Translations under genes and position numbers: made by a program
Shown here: piece after piece, positions 42,001-60,700 of the stretch
How positions within the stretch are numbered: the first letter of the stretch is position 1
Layout of the letters: every line of letters begins with the position of its first letter
Assembly (NCBI RefSeq): GCF_027579695.1
Contig: NC_083570.1
Location: 101,069,963 to 101,133,962, forward strand
DNA from: Neoarius graeffei
Lineage: Eukaryota; Chordata; Actinopteri; Siluriformes; Ariidae
Direction: 5' to 3'
DNA: 64,000 nucleotides
The notes under the pieces: generated by a model
The model's input: the letters and a program-made list of their open reading frames with translations, nothing else
The model's database searches: none
Told to the model about the DNA's origin: nothing

Positions 42001-43316
42001 ACCGACACACCACACACCGACACACCACACACCGACACACCACACACCGACACACCACACACCGACACACCACACACCGACACACCACACACCGACACAC
42101 CACACACCGACACACCACACACCGACACACCACACACCGACACACCACACACCGACACACCACACACCGACACACCACACACCGACACACCGACACACCA
42201 CACACCGACACACCACACACCGACACACCACACACCGACACACACACACCGACACACCACACACCGACACACCACACACCGACACACCACACACCGACAC
42301 ACCACACACCGACACACCACACACCGACACACCACACACCGACACACCACACACCGACACACCACACACCGACACACCACACACCGACACACCACACACC
42401 GACACACCACACACCGACACACCACACACCGACACACCGACACACCGACACACCGACACACCACACACCGACACACCACACACCGACACACCACACACCG
42501 ACACACCACACACCGACACACCACACACCGACACACCACACACCGACACACCACACACCGACACACCACACACCGACACACCACACACCGACACACCACA
42601 CACCGACACACCACACACCGACACACCACACACCGACACACCACACACCGACACACCACACACCGACACACCACACACCGACACACCACACACCGACACA
42701 CCACACACCACACACCGACACACCACACACCGACACACCACACACCGACACACCACACACCGACACACCACACACCGACACACCACACACCGACACACCG
42801 ACACACCACACACCGACACACCACACACCGACACACCACACACCGACACACCACACACCGACACACCGCACACGACACACCGCACACCGACACACCGCAC
42901 ACCGACACACCGCACACCGACACACCGCACACCGACACACCACACACCGACACACCACACACCGACACACCACACACCGACACACCACACACCGACACAC
43001 CACACACCGACACACCACACACCGACACACCACACACCGACACACCACACACCGACACACCACACACCGACACACCACACACCACACACCGACACACCAC
43101 ACACCGACACACCACACACCGACACACCACACACCGACACACCACACACCGACACACCACACACCGACACACCACACACCGACACACCACACACCGACAC
43201 ACCACACACCGACACACCACACACCACACACCGACACACCACACACCGACACACCGACACACCACACACCGACACACCACACACCGACACACCACACACC
43301 GACACACCACACACGA

Positions 43317-43545
43317 CACACCGCACACCGACACACCGCACACCGACACACCGCACACCGACACACCGCACACCGACACACCGCACACCGACACACCGCA
43401 CACCGACACACCGCACACCGACACACCGCACACCGACACACCGCACACCGACACACCGCACACCGACACACCGCACACCGACACACCGCACACCGACACA
43501 CCGCACACCGACACACCGCACACCGACACACCGCACACCGACACA
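43317..43545 (+). repeat. GACACACCGCACACC sub-array, about 15 units
   Basis: Begins after CACACGACACACC. Much shorter runs with the same junction are found near 42869, 44420 and 44885. Confidence 0.9.
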
Positions 43546-45854
43546 CCACACACCGACACACCACACACCGACACACTACACACCACACACCGACACACCA
43601 CACACCGACACACCACACACCGACACACCACACACCGACACACCACACACCGACACACCACACACCGACACACCACACACCGACACACCACACACCGACA
43701 CACCACACACCGACACACCACACACCGACACACCACACACCACACACCGACACACCACACACCGACACACCGACACACCACACACCGACACACCACACAC
43801 CGACACACCACACACCGACACACCACACACCGACACACCACACACCGACACACTACACACCACACACCGACACACCACACACCGACACACCACACACCGA
43901 CACACCACACACCGACACACCACACACCGACACACCACACACCGACACACCACACACCGACACACCACACACCGACACACCACACACCGACACACCACAC
44001 ACCGACACACCACACACCACACACCGACACACCACACACCGACACCCACCCGACACACCACACACCGACACACCACACACCGACACACACACACCGACAC
44101 ACCACACACCGACACACCACACACCGACACACCACACACCGACACACTACACACCACACACCGACACACCACACACCGACACACCACACACCGACACACC
44201 ACACACCGACACACCACACACCGACACACCACACACCGACACACCACACACCGACACACCACACACCGACACACCACACACCGACACACCACACACCGAC
44301 ACACCACACACCGACACACCACACACCGACACACTACACACCACACACCGACACACCACACACCGACACACCACACACCGACACACCGCACACCGACACA
44401 CCACACACCGACACACCACACACGACACACCGCACACCGACACACCGCACACCGACACACCACACACCGACACACCACACACCGACACACCACACACCGA
44501 CACACCACACACCGACACACCACACACCACACACCGACACACCACACACCGACACACGACACACCACACACCGACACACCACACACCGACACACCACACA
44601 CCGACACACCACACACCGACACACCACACACCGACACACCACACACCGACACACCACACACCGACACACCACACACCGACACACCGCACACCGACACACC
44701 ACACACCGACACACCACACACCGACACACCACACACCGACACACCACACACCGACACACCACACACCGACACCCACACACCGACACACCACACACCGACA
44801 CACCACACACCGACACACCACACCACCGACACACCACACACCGACACACCACACACCGACACACCACACACCGACACACCCGCACACGACACACCGCACA
44901 CCCGACACACCGCACACCGACACACCGCACACCGACACACCGCACACCGACACACCGCACACCGACACACCACACACCGACACACCACACACCGACACAC
45001 CACACACCGACACACCACACACCGACACACCACACACCGACACACCACACACCACACACCGACACACCACACACCGACACACCACACACCGACACACCAC
45101 ACACCGACACACCACACACCGACACACCACACACCGACACACCACACACCGACACACCACACACCGACACACCACACACCGACACACCACACACCGACAC
45201 ACCACACACCACACACCGACACACCACACACCGACACACCGACACACCACACACCGACACACCACACACCGACACACCACACACCGACACACCACACACC
45301 GACACACCACACACCGACACACCACACACCGACACACCACACACCGACACACCACACACCGACACACCACACACCACACACCGACACACCACACACCGAC
45401 ACACCACACACCGACACACCACACACCGACACACCACACACCGACACACCACACACCGACACACCACACACCGACACACCACACACCGACACACCACACA
45501 CCACACACCGACACACCACACACCGACACACCGACACACCACACACCGACACACCACACACCGACACACCACACACCGACACACCACACACCGACACACC
45601 ACACACCGACACACCACACACCGACACACCACACACCGACACACCACACACCGACACACCACACACCACACACCGACACACCACACACCGACACACCACA
45701 CACCGACACACCACACACCGACACACCACACACCGACACACCACACACCGACACACCACACACCGACACACCACACACCGACACACCACACACCGACACA
45801 CCACACACCGACACACCCACACACCGACACACCACACACCGACACACCACACAC

Positions 45855-46175
45855 GACACACCGCACACCGACACACCGCACACCGACACACCGCACACCG
45901 ACACACCGCACACCGACACACCGCACACCGACACACCGCACACCGACACACCGCACACCGACACACCGCACACCGACACACCGCACACCGACACACCGCA
46001 CACCGACACACCGCACACCGACACACCGCACACCGACACACCGCACACCGACACACCGCACACCGACACACCGCACACCGACACACCGCACACCGACACA
46101 CCGCACACCGACACACCGCACACCGACACACCGCACACCGACACACCGCACACCGACACACCGCACACCGACACA
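45855..46175 (+). repeat. GACACACCGCACACC sub-array, about 21 units
   Basis: Begins after CACACGACACACC and ends at a GACACACTACACACC monomer. Neighbouring 2-unit versions lie near 46710 and 47605. Confidence 0.9.
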
Positions 46176-46914
46176 CTACACACCACACACCGACACACCA
46201 CACACCGACACACCACACACCGACACACCACACACCGACACACCACACACCACACACCGACACACCACACACCGACACACCACACACCGACACACCACAC
46301 ACCGACACACCACACACCGACACACCACACACCGACACACCACACACCGACACACCACACACCGACACACCACACACCGACACACCACACACCACACACC
46401 GACACACCACACACCGACACACCACACACCGACACACCACACACCGACACACCACACACCACACACCGACACACCACACACCGACACACCACACACCGAC
46501 ACACCACACACCGACACACCACACACCGACACACCACACACCGACACACCACACACCGACACACCACACACCGACACACCACACACCGACACACCACACA
46601 CCACACACCGACACACCACACACCGACACACCGACACACCACACACCGACACACCACACACCGACACACCACACACCGACACACCACACACCGACACACC
46701 ACACACGACACACCGCACACCGACACACCGCACACCGACACACCACACACCGACACACCACACACCGACACACCACACACCGACACACCACACACCGACA
46801 CACCACACACCACACACCGACACACCACACACCGACACACGACACACCACACACCGACACACCACACACCGACACACCACACACCGACACCACACACCAC
46901 CGACACACCCACAC

Positions 46915-47250
46915 CGACACACCGCACACCGACACACCGCACACCGACACACCGCACACCGACACACCGCACACCGACACACCGCACACCGACACACCGC
47001 ACACCGACACACCGCACACCGACACACCGCACACCGACACACCGCACACCGACACACCGCACACCGACACACCGCACACCGACACACCGCACACCGACAC
47101 ACCGCACACCGACACACCGCACACCGACACACCGCACACCGACACACCGCACACCGACACACCGCACACCGACACACCGCACACCGACACACCGCACACC
47201 GACACACCGCACACCGACACACCGCACACCGACACACCGCACACCGACAC
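46915..47250 (+). repeat. GACACACCGCACACC sub-array, about 22 units
   Basis: The run begins after the irregular stretch CACCACCGACACACCCACACC rather than the usual junction, and ends in GACACACCACACACC monomers. Confidence 0.88.
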
Positions 47251-47944
47251 ACCACACACCGACACACCACACACCGACACACTACACACCACACACCGAC
47301 ACACCACACACCGACACACCACACACCGACACACCACACACCGACACACCACACACCACACACCGACACACCACACACCGACACACCACACACCGACACA
47401 CCACACACCGACACACCACACACCGACACACCACACACCGACACACCACACACCGACACACCACACACCGACACACCACACACCGACACACCACACACCA
47501 CACACCGACACACCACACACCGACACACCGACACACCACACACCGACACACCACACACCGACACACCACACACCGACACACCACACACCGACACACCACA
47601 CACGACACACCGCACACCGACACACCGCACACCGACACACCACACACCGACACACCACACACCGACACACCACACACCGACACACCACACACCGACACAC
47701 CACACACCACACACCGACACACCACACACCGACACACGACACACCACACACCGACACCCACACACCGACACACCACACACCGACACACTACACACCGACA
47801 CACCACACACCGACACACCACACACCGACACACCGCACACCGACACACCACACACCGACACACCACACACCGACACACCACACACCGACACACCACACAC
47901 CGACACACCACACACCGACACACCACACACCGACACACTACACA

Positions 47945-48415
47945 CCGACACACCGCACACCGACACACCGCACACCGACACACCGCACACCGACACACCG
48001 CACACCGACACACCGCACACCGACACACCGCACACCGACACACCGCACACCGACACACCGCACACCGACACACCGCACACCGACACACCGCACACCGACA
48101 CACCGCACACCGACACACCGCACACCGACACACCGCACACCGACACACCGCACACCGACACACCGCACACCGACACACCGCACACCGACACACCGCACAC
48201 CGACACACCGCACACCGACACACCGCACACCGACACACCGCACACCGACACACCGCACACCGACACACCGCACACCGACACACCGCACACCGACACACCG
48301 CACACCGACACACCGCACACCGACACACCGCACACCGACACACCGCACACCGACACACCGCACACCGACACACCGCACACCGACACACCGCACACCGACA
48401 CACCGCACACCGACA
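47945..48415 (+). repeat. GACACACCGCACACC sub-array, about 31 units
   Basis: The longest uniform run of the CpG-rich monomer in the window. It starts after GACACACTACACACC and passes back into GACACACCACACACC. Confidence 0.92.
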
Positions 48416-51139
48416 CACCACACACCGACACACCACACACCGACACACCACACACCACACACCGACACACCACACACCGACACACCACACACCGACACAC
48501 CACACACCGACACACCACACACCGACACACCACACACCGACACACCACACACCGACACACCACACACCGACACACCACACACCGACACACCACACACCGA
48601 CACACTACACACCACACACCGACACACCACACACCGACACACCACACACCGACACACCACACACCGACACACCACACACCGACACACCACACACCGACAC
48701 ACGACACACCACACACCGACACACCACACACCGACACACCACACACCGACACACCACACACCGACACACCACACACCGACACACCACACACCGACACACC
48801 ACACACCGACACACCACACACCGACACACCACACACCGACACACCACACACCGACACACCACACACCGACACACCACACACCGACACACCACACACCGAC
48901 ACACCACACACCGACACACCACACACCGACACACCACACACCGACACACCACACACCGACACACCACACACCGACACACCACACACCACACACCGACACA
49001 CCACACACCGACACACCACACACCCGACACACCACACACCGACACACCACACACCGACACACCACACACCGCACACCGACACACCACACACCGACACACC
49101 ACACACCGACACACCACACACCGACACACCACACACCGACACACCACACACCGACACACCACACACCGACACACCACACACCGACACACCACACACCGAC
49201 ACACCACACACCGACACACCACACACCGACACACCGACACACCACACACCGACACACCACACACCGACACACCACACACCGACACACCACACACCGACAC
49301 ACCCACACACGACACCCACACCACACACCGACACACCACACACCGACACACCACACACCGACACACCACACACCGACACACACACACCACACACCGACAC
49401 ACCACACACCGACACACCACACACCGACACACCACACACCGACACACCACACACCGACACACCACACACCGACACACCACACACCGACACACCACACACC
49501 GACACACCACACACCGACACACCACACACCGACACACCACACACCGACACACCACACACCGACACACCACACACCGCACACCGACACACCGCACACCGAC
49601 ACACCGCACACCGACACACCGCACACCGACACACCGCACACCGACACACCGCACACCGACACACCGCACACCGACACACCGCACACCGACACACCACACA
49701 CCGCACACCGACACACCGCACACCGACACACCGCACACCGACACACGACCCCACACCGACACACCGCACACCGACACACCGCACACCGACACACCGCACA
49801 CCGACACACCGCACACCGACACACCACACACCGACACACCACACACCGACACACCACACACCGACACACCACACACCGACACACCACACACCGACCACAC
49901 CACACACACACCGACACACCACACACCACACACCGACACACCACACACCGACACACCACACACCGACACACCACACACCGACACACCACACACCGACACA
50001 CCACACACCGACACACACACACCGACACACCACACACCACACACCACACACCGACACACCGCACACCGACACACCGCACACCGACACACACACACCACAC
50101 ACCGACACACCACACACCACACACCGACACACCACACACCGACACACCACACACCGACACACCACACACCGACACACCACACACCGACACACCACACACC
50201 GACACACCACACACCGACACACCACACACCGACACACCACACACCGACACACCACACACCGACACACCACACACCGACACACCACACACCGACACACCAC
50301 ACACCGACACACCACACACCGACACACCACACACCGACACACCACACACCGACACACCACACACCGACACACCACACACCGACACACCACACACCGACAC
50401 ACCACACACCGACACACCACACACCGACACACCACACACCACACACCGACACACCACACACCGACACACCACACACCACACACCACACACCGACACACCA
50501 CACACCGACACACCACACACCGACACACCACACACCGACACACCACACACCGACACACCACACACCGCACACCGACACACCACACACCGACACACCACAC
50601 ACCGACACACCACACACCGACACACCACACACCGACACACCACACACCGACACACCACACACCACACACCGACACACCACACACCGACACACCACACACC
50701 GACACACCACACACCGACACACCACACACCGACACACCACACACCGACACACCGACACACCACACACCGACACACCACACACCGACACACCACACACCGA
50801 CACACCACACACCGACACACCACACACCGACACACCACACACCGACACACTACACACCGACACACTACACACCACACACCGACACACCACACACCGACAC
50901 ACCACACACCGACACACCACACACCGACACACTACACACCACACACCGACACACTACACACCACACACCGACACACCACACACCGACACACCACACACCG
51001 ACACACCACACACCGACACACTACACCACACACCGACACACCACACACCGACACACCACACACCGACACACCACACACCGACACACCACACACCGACACA
51101 CCACACACCGACACACCACACACCGACACACCACACACC

Positions 51140-51430
51140 GCACACCGACACACCGCACACCGACACACCGCACACCGACACACCGCACACCGACACACCG
51201 CACACCGACACACCGCACACCGACACACCGCACACCGACACACCGCACACCGACACACCACACACCGACACACCACACACCGCACACCGACACACCGCAC
51301 ACCGACACACCGCACACCGACACACCGCACACCGACACACCGCACACCGACACACCGCACACCGACACACCGCACACCGACACACCGCACACCGACACAC
51401 CGCACACCGACACACCGCACACCGACACAC
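51140..51430 (+). repeat. Paired GACACACCGCACACC sub-arrays
   Basis: Two runs of about 8 and 10 units are split by GACACACCACACACC monomers near 51255-51290. Smaller runs of the same type occur at 49575-49810, 54215-54285, 55130-55170, 55440-55470 and 55945-55980. Confidence 0.85.
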
Positions 51431-54299
51431 TACACACCGACACACGACACACCACACACCGACACACCACACACCGACACACCACACACCGACACACCAC
51501 ACACCGACACACCACACACCGACACACCACACACCGACACACCACACACCGACACACCACACACCGACACACCACACACCGACACACCACACACCGACAC
51601 ACCACACACCGACACACCACACACCGACACACCACACACCGACACACCACACACCGACACACCACACACCGACACACCACACACCGACACACCACACACC
51701 GACACACCACACACCGACACACCACACACCGACACACCACACACCGACACACCACACACCGACACACCACACACCGACACACCACACACCGACACACCAC
51801 ACACCACACACCGACACACCACACACCGACACACCACACACCGACACACCACACACCGACACACCACACACCGACACACCACACACCGCACACCGACACA
51901 CCACACACCGACACACCACACACCGACACACCACACACCGACACACCACACACCGACACACCACACACCGACACACCACACACCACACACCGACACACCA
52001 CACACCGACACACCACACACCGACACACCACACACCGACACACCACACACCGACACACCACACACCGACACACCGACACACCACACACCGACACACCACA
52101 CACCGACACACCACACACCGACACACCACACACCGACACACCACACACCGACACACCACACACCGACACACCACACACCGACACACCACACACCGACACA
52201 CCACACACCGACACACCACACACCGACACACCACACACCGACACACCACACACCGACACACCGACACACCACACACCGACACACCACACACCGACACACC
52301 ACACACCGACACACCACACACCGACACACCACACACCGACACACCACACACCACACACTACACACCACACACCGACACACCACACACCGACACACCACAC
52401 ACCGACACACCACACACCGACACACCACACACCGACACACCACACACCGACACACCACACACCGACACACCACACACCGACACACCACACACCGACACAC
52501 CACACACCGACACACCACACACCGACACACCACACACCGACACACCACACACCGACACACCACACACCGACACACCACACACCGACACACCACACACCGA
52601 CACACCACACACCGACACACCACACACCGACACACCACACACCGACACACCACACACCACACACCGACACACCACACACCGACACACCACACACCGACAC
52701 ACCACACACCGACACACCACACACCGACACACCACACACCGACACACCACACACCGACACACCACACACCGACACACCACACACCGACACACCACACACC
52801 GACACACCACACACCGACACACCACACACCGACACACCACACACCGACACACCACACACCGACACACCACACACCGACACACCACACACCGACACACCAC
52901 ACACCACACACCGACACACCACACACCACACACCGACACACCACACACCGACACACCACACACCGACACACCACACACCGACACACCGACACACCACACA
53001 CCGACACACCACACACCGACACACCACACACCGACACACCACACACCGACACACCACACACCGACACACCACACACCGACACACCACACACCGACACACC
53101 ACACACCACACACCGACACACCACACACCGACACACCACACACCGACACACCACACACCGACACACCACACACCGACACACCACACACCGACACACCGAC
53201 ACACCACACACCGACACACCACACACCGACACACCACACACCGACACACCACACACCGACACACCACACACCGACACACTACACACCGACACACTACACA
53301 CCACACACCGACACACCACACACCGACACACCACACACCGACACACCACACACCGACACACCACACACCACACACCGACACACCACACACCGACACACCA
53401 CACACCGACACACCACACACCGACACACCACACACCGACACACCACACACCGACACACCACACACCGACACACCACACACCGACACACCACACACCGACA
53501 CACCACACACCGACACACCACACACCGACACACCGACACACCACACACCGACACACCACACACCGACACACCACACACCGACACACCACACACCGACACA
53601 CCACACACCGACACACCACACACCGACACACTACACACCGACACACTACACACCACACACCGACACACCACACACCGACACACCACACACCGACACACCA
53701 CACACCGACACACCACACACCGACACACCACACACCGACACACCACACACCGACACACCACACACCGACACACCACACACCGACACACCACACACCGACA
53801 CACCACACACCGACACACCACACACCGACACACCACACACCGACACACCACACACCGACACACCACACACCGACACACCACACACCGACACACCACACAC
53901 CGACACACCACACACCGACACACCACACACCGACACACCACACACCGACACACCACACACCGACACACCACACACCACACACCGACACACCACACACCGA
54001 CACACCACACACCGACACACCACACACCGACACACCACACACCGACACACCACACACCGACACACCACACACCGACACACCGACACACCACACACCGACA
54101 CACCACACACCGACACACCACACACCGACACACCACACACCGACACACCACACACCGACACACCACACACCGACACACCACACACCGACACACCACACAC
54201 CGACACACCACACACCGCACACCGACACACCGCACACCGACACACCGCACACCGACACACCGCACACCGACACACCGCACACCGACACACCACACACCA

Positions 54300-56040
54300 C
54301 ACACCGAAACACTACACACCGACACACTACACACCACACACCGACACACTACACACCGACACACCACACACCGACACACTACACACCGACACACTACACA
54401 CCGACACACTACACACCACACACCGACACACTACACACCACACACCGACACACTACACACCGACACACTACACACCACACACCGACACACTACACACCGA
54501 CACACTACACACCAACACACTACACACCACACACCGACACACTACACACCAACACACTACACACCACACACCGACACACTACACACCAACACACTACACA
54601 CCACACACCGACACACTACACACCGACACACTACACACCACACACCGACACACCACACACCGACACACCACACACCGACACACCACACACCGACACACCA
54701 CACACCGACACACCACACACCGACACACTACACACCGACACACTACACACCACACACCGACACACCACACACCGACACACCACACACCGACACACCACAC
54801 ACCGACACACCACACACCGACACACCACACACCGACACACTACACACCGACACACCACACACCGACACACTACACACCGACACACCACACACCGACACAC
54901 TACACACCACACACCGACACACCACACACCGACACACCACACACCGACACACCACACACCGACACACCACACACCGACACACTACACACCGACACACTAC
55001 ACACCACACACCGACACACCACACACCGACACACCACACACCGACACACCACACACCGACACACCACACACCGACACACCACACACCGACACACCACACA
55101 CCGACACACCACACACCGACACACCGCACACCGACACACCGCACACCGACACACCGCACACCGACACACCGCACACCGACACACCACACACCGACACACC
55201 ACACACCGACACACTACACACCACACACCGACACACCACACACCGACACACCACACACCGACACACCACACACCGACACACCACACACCGACACACTACA
55301 CACCGACACACTACACACCACACACCGACACACCACACACCGACACACCACACACCGACACACCACACACCGACACACCACACACCGACACACCACACAC
55401 CGACACACCACACACCGACACACCACACACCGACACACCGCACACCGACACACCGCACACCGACACACCGCACACCGACACACTACACACCACACACCGA
55501 AACACTACACACCGACACACTACACACCACACACCGACACACTACACACCGACACACCACACACCGACACACTACACACCGACACACTACACACCGACAC
55601 ACTACACACCACACACCGACACACTACACACCACACACCGACACACTACACACCGACACACTACACACCACACACCGACACACTACACACCGACACACTA
55701 CACACCAACACACTACACACCACACACCGACACACTACACACCAACACACTACACACCACACACCGACACACCACACACCGACACACTACACACCGACAC
55801 ACTACACACCACACACCGACACACCACACACCGACACACCACACACCGACACACCACACACCGACACACCACACACCGACACACCACACACCGACACACC
55901 ACACACCGACACACCACACACCGACACACCACACACCGACACACCGCACACCGACACACCGCACACCGACACACCGCACACCGACACACTACACACCACA
56001 CACCGAAACACTACACACCGACACACTACACACCACACAC
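54300..56040 (+). repeat. Three blocks marked by GAAACACTACACACC
   Basis: The private variant GAAACAC (A for C) occurs at 54306, 55500 and 56005. After each copy the order of T- and C-type monomers is the same. The offsets of about 1194 and 505 bp show one duplication with most of its monomers kept and one shorter copy. Confidence 0.8.
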
Positions 56041-57424
56041 CGACACACTACACACCGACACACCACACACCGACACACTACACACCGACACACTACACAC
56101 CGACACACTACACACCACACACCGACACACTACACACCACACACCGACACACTACACACCGACACACTACACACCACACACCGACACACTACACACCGAC
56201 ACACTACACACCAACACACTACACACCACACACCGACACACTACACACCAACACACTACACACCACACACCGACACACTACACACCGACACACTACACAC
56301 CACACACCGACACACCACACACCGACACACCACACACCGACACACCACACACCGACACACCACACACCGACACACCACACACCGACACACCACACACCGA
56401 CACACTACACACCGACACACTACACACCACACACCGACACACCACACACCGACACACCACACACCGACACACCACACACCGACACACCACACACCGACAC
56501 ACCACACACCGACACACTACACACCGACACACCACACACCGACACACTACACACCGACACACCACACACCGACACACTACACACCACACACCGACACACC
56601 ACACACCGACACACCACACACCGACACACCACACACCGACACACCACACACCGACACACTACACACCGACACACTACACACCACACACCGACACACCACA
56701 CACCGACACACCACACACCGACACACCACACACCGACACACCACACACCGACACACCACACACCGACACACCACACACCGACACACCACACACCGACACA
56801 CCACACACCGACACACCACACACCGACACACCACACACCGACACACCACACACCGACACACCACACACCGACACACCACACACCGACACACCACACACCG
56901 ACACACCACACACCGACACACCACACACCGACACACCACACACCACACACCGACACACCACACACCGACACACTACACACCGACACACCACACACCGACA
57001 CACTACACACCGACACACCACACACCGACACACCACACACCGACACACCGACACACCACACACCGACACACCACACACCGACACACCACACACCGACACA
57101 CCACACACCGACACACCACACACCGACACACCACACACCACACACCGACACACCACACACCGACACACTACACACCACACACCGACACACTACACACCAC
57201 ACACCGACACACTACACACCGACACACTACACACCACACACCGACACACTACACACCGACACACTACACACCAACACACTACACACCACACACCGACACA
57301 CTACACACCAACACACTACACACCACACACCGACACACTACACACCAACACACTACACACCACACACCGACACACTACACACCGACACACTACACACCAC
57401 ACACCGACACACTACACACCGACA

Positions 57425-57710
57425 CACTACACACCACACACCGATACACTACACACCAACACACCGATACACTACACACCAACACACCACACACCGATAC
57501 ACTACACACCAACACACCACACACCGATACACTACACACCAACACACTACACACCGATACACTACACACCAACACACCACACACCGATACACTACACACC
57601 AACACACCACACACCGACACACTACACACCAACACACCGACACACCACACACCAATACACCACACACCGATACACTACACACCGACACACCACACACCGA
57701 TACACTACAC
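57425..57710 (+). repeat. GAT/AAC island far into the GAC domain
   Basis: A block of GATACACTACACACC with AACACACCACACACC, matching those near 28.4 and 32.3 kb, returns here after about 17 kb without one. A smaller island lies at about 59330-59500, where one unit reads CTACACACC. Confidence 0.88.
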
Positions 57711-60700
57711 ACCGACACACCACACACCGACACACTACACACCGACACACCACACACCGACACACTACACACCGACACACCACACACCGACACACTACAC
57801 ACCGACACACCACACACCGACACACTACACACCGACACACCACACACCGACACACTACACACCGACACACCACACACCGACACACCACACACCGACACAC
57901 CACACACCGACACACTACACACCGACACACCACACACCGACACACTACACACCGACACACCACACACCGACACACTACACACCGACACACCACACACCGA
58001 CACACTACACACCGACACACCACACACCGACACACCACACACCGACACACCACACACCGACACACCACACACCGACACACCACACACCGACACACCACAC
58101 ACCGACACACCACACACCGACACACCACACACCGACACACTACACACCGACACACTACACACCGACACACTACACACCACACACCGACACACCACACACC
58201 GACACACCACACACCGACACACCACACACCGACACACCACACACCGACACACTACACACCGACACACCACACACCGATACACTACACACCGACACACCAC
58301 ACACCGACACACTACACACCGACACACCACACACCGACACACTACACACCACACACCGACACACCACACACCGACACACTACACACCGACACACCACACA
58401 CCGACACACTACACACCGACACACCACACACCGACACACTACACACCACACACCGACACACTACACACCGACACACCACACACCGACACACCACACACCG
58501 ACACACCACACACCGACACACCACACACCGACACACCACACACCGACACACCACACACCGACACACCGACACACCACACACCGACACACCACACACCGAC
58601 ACACCACACACCGACACACCACACACCGACACACCACACACCGATACACTACACACCGACACACCACACACCGACACACCACACACCGACACACCACACA
58701 CCGACACACCACACACCGACACACCACACACCGACACACCACACACCGACACACCACACACCGACACACCACACACCGACACACCACACACCGACACACC
58801 ACACACCGACACACCACACACCGACACACCACACACCGACACACTACACACCGACACACTACACACCACACACCGACACACCACACACCGACACACCACA
58901 CACCGACACACCACACACCGACACACCACACACCGACACACTACACACCGACACACCACACACCGATACACTACACACCGACACACCACACACCGACACA
59001 CTACACACCGACACACCACACACCGACACACTACACACCACACACCGACACACCACACACCGACACACTACACACCGACACACCACACACCGACACACTA
59101 CACACCGACACACCACACACCGACACACTACACACCACACACCGACACACTACACACCGACACACCACACACCGACACACCACACACCGACACACCACAC
59201 ACCGACACACCACACACCGACACACCACACACCGACACACCACACACCGACACACCGACACACCACACACCGACACACCACACACCGACACACCACACAC
59301 CGACACACCACACACCGACACACCACACACCGATACACTACACACCGACACACCACACACCGATACACTACACACCGACACACCACACACCGATACACTA
59401 CACACCGACACACCACACACCGATACACTACACACCAACACACTACACACCGATACACTACACACCAACACACCACACACCGATACACTACACACCTACA
59501 CACCACACACCGACACACTACACACCGACACACCACACACCGACACACCACACACCGACACACCACACACCGACACACTACACACCGACACACCACACAC
59601 CGACACACCACACACCGACACACCACACACCGACACACCACACACCGACACACTACACACCGACACACTACACACCGACACACTACACACCACACACCGA
59701 CACACCACACACCGACACACCACACACCGACACACCACACACCGACACACCACACACCGATACACTACACACCGACACACCACACACCGATACACTACAC
59801 ACCGACACACCACACACCGACACACTACACACCGACACACCACACACCGACACACTACACACCACACACCGACACACCACACACCGACACACCACACACC
59901 GACACACCACACACCGACACACTACACACCGACACACTACACACCGACACACTACACACCACACACCGACACACTACACACCGACACACCACACACCGAC
60001 ACACCACACACCGACACACCACACACCGACACACCACACACCGACACACCACACACCGACACACCACACACCGACACACCACACACCGACACACCACACA
60101 CCGACACACCACACACCGACACACCACACACCGACACACCACACACCGACACACCACACACCGACACACCACACACCGACACACCACACACCACACACCG
60201 ACACACCACACACCGACACACCACACACCGACACACCACACACCGACACACCACACACCGACACACCACACACCGACACACCACACACCGACACACCACA
60301 CACCGACACACCACACACCGACACACCACACACCGACACACCACACACCACACACCGACACACCACACACCGACACACTACACACCGACACACCACACAC
60401 CGATACACTACACACCGACACACCACACACCGACACACCACACACCGACACACCGACACACCACACACCGACACACCACACACCGACACACCACACACCG
60501 ACACACCACACACCGACACACCACACACCGACACACCACACACCACACACCGACACACCACACACCGACACACCACACACCGACACACCACACACCGACA
60601 CACCACACACCGACACACCACACACCGACACACCACACACCGACACACCACACACCGACACACCACACACCGACACACCACACACCGACACACCACACAC

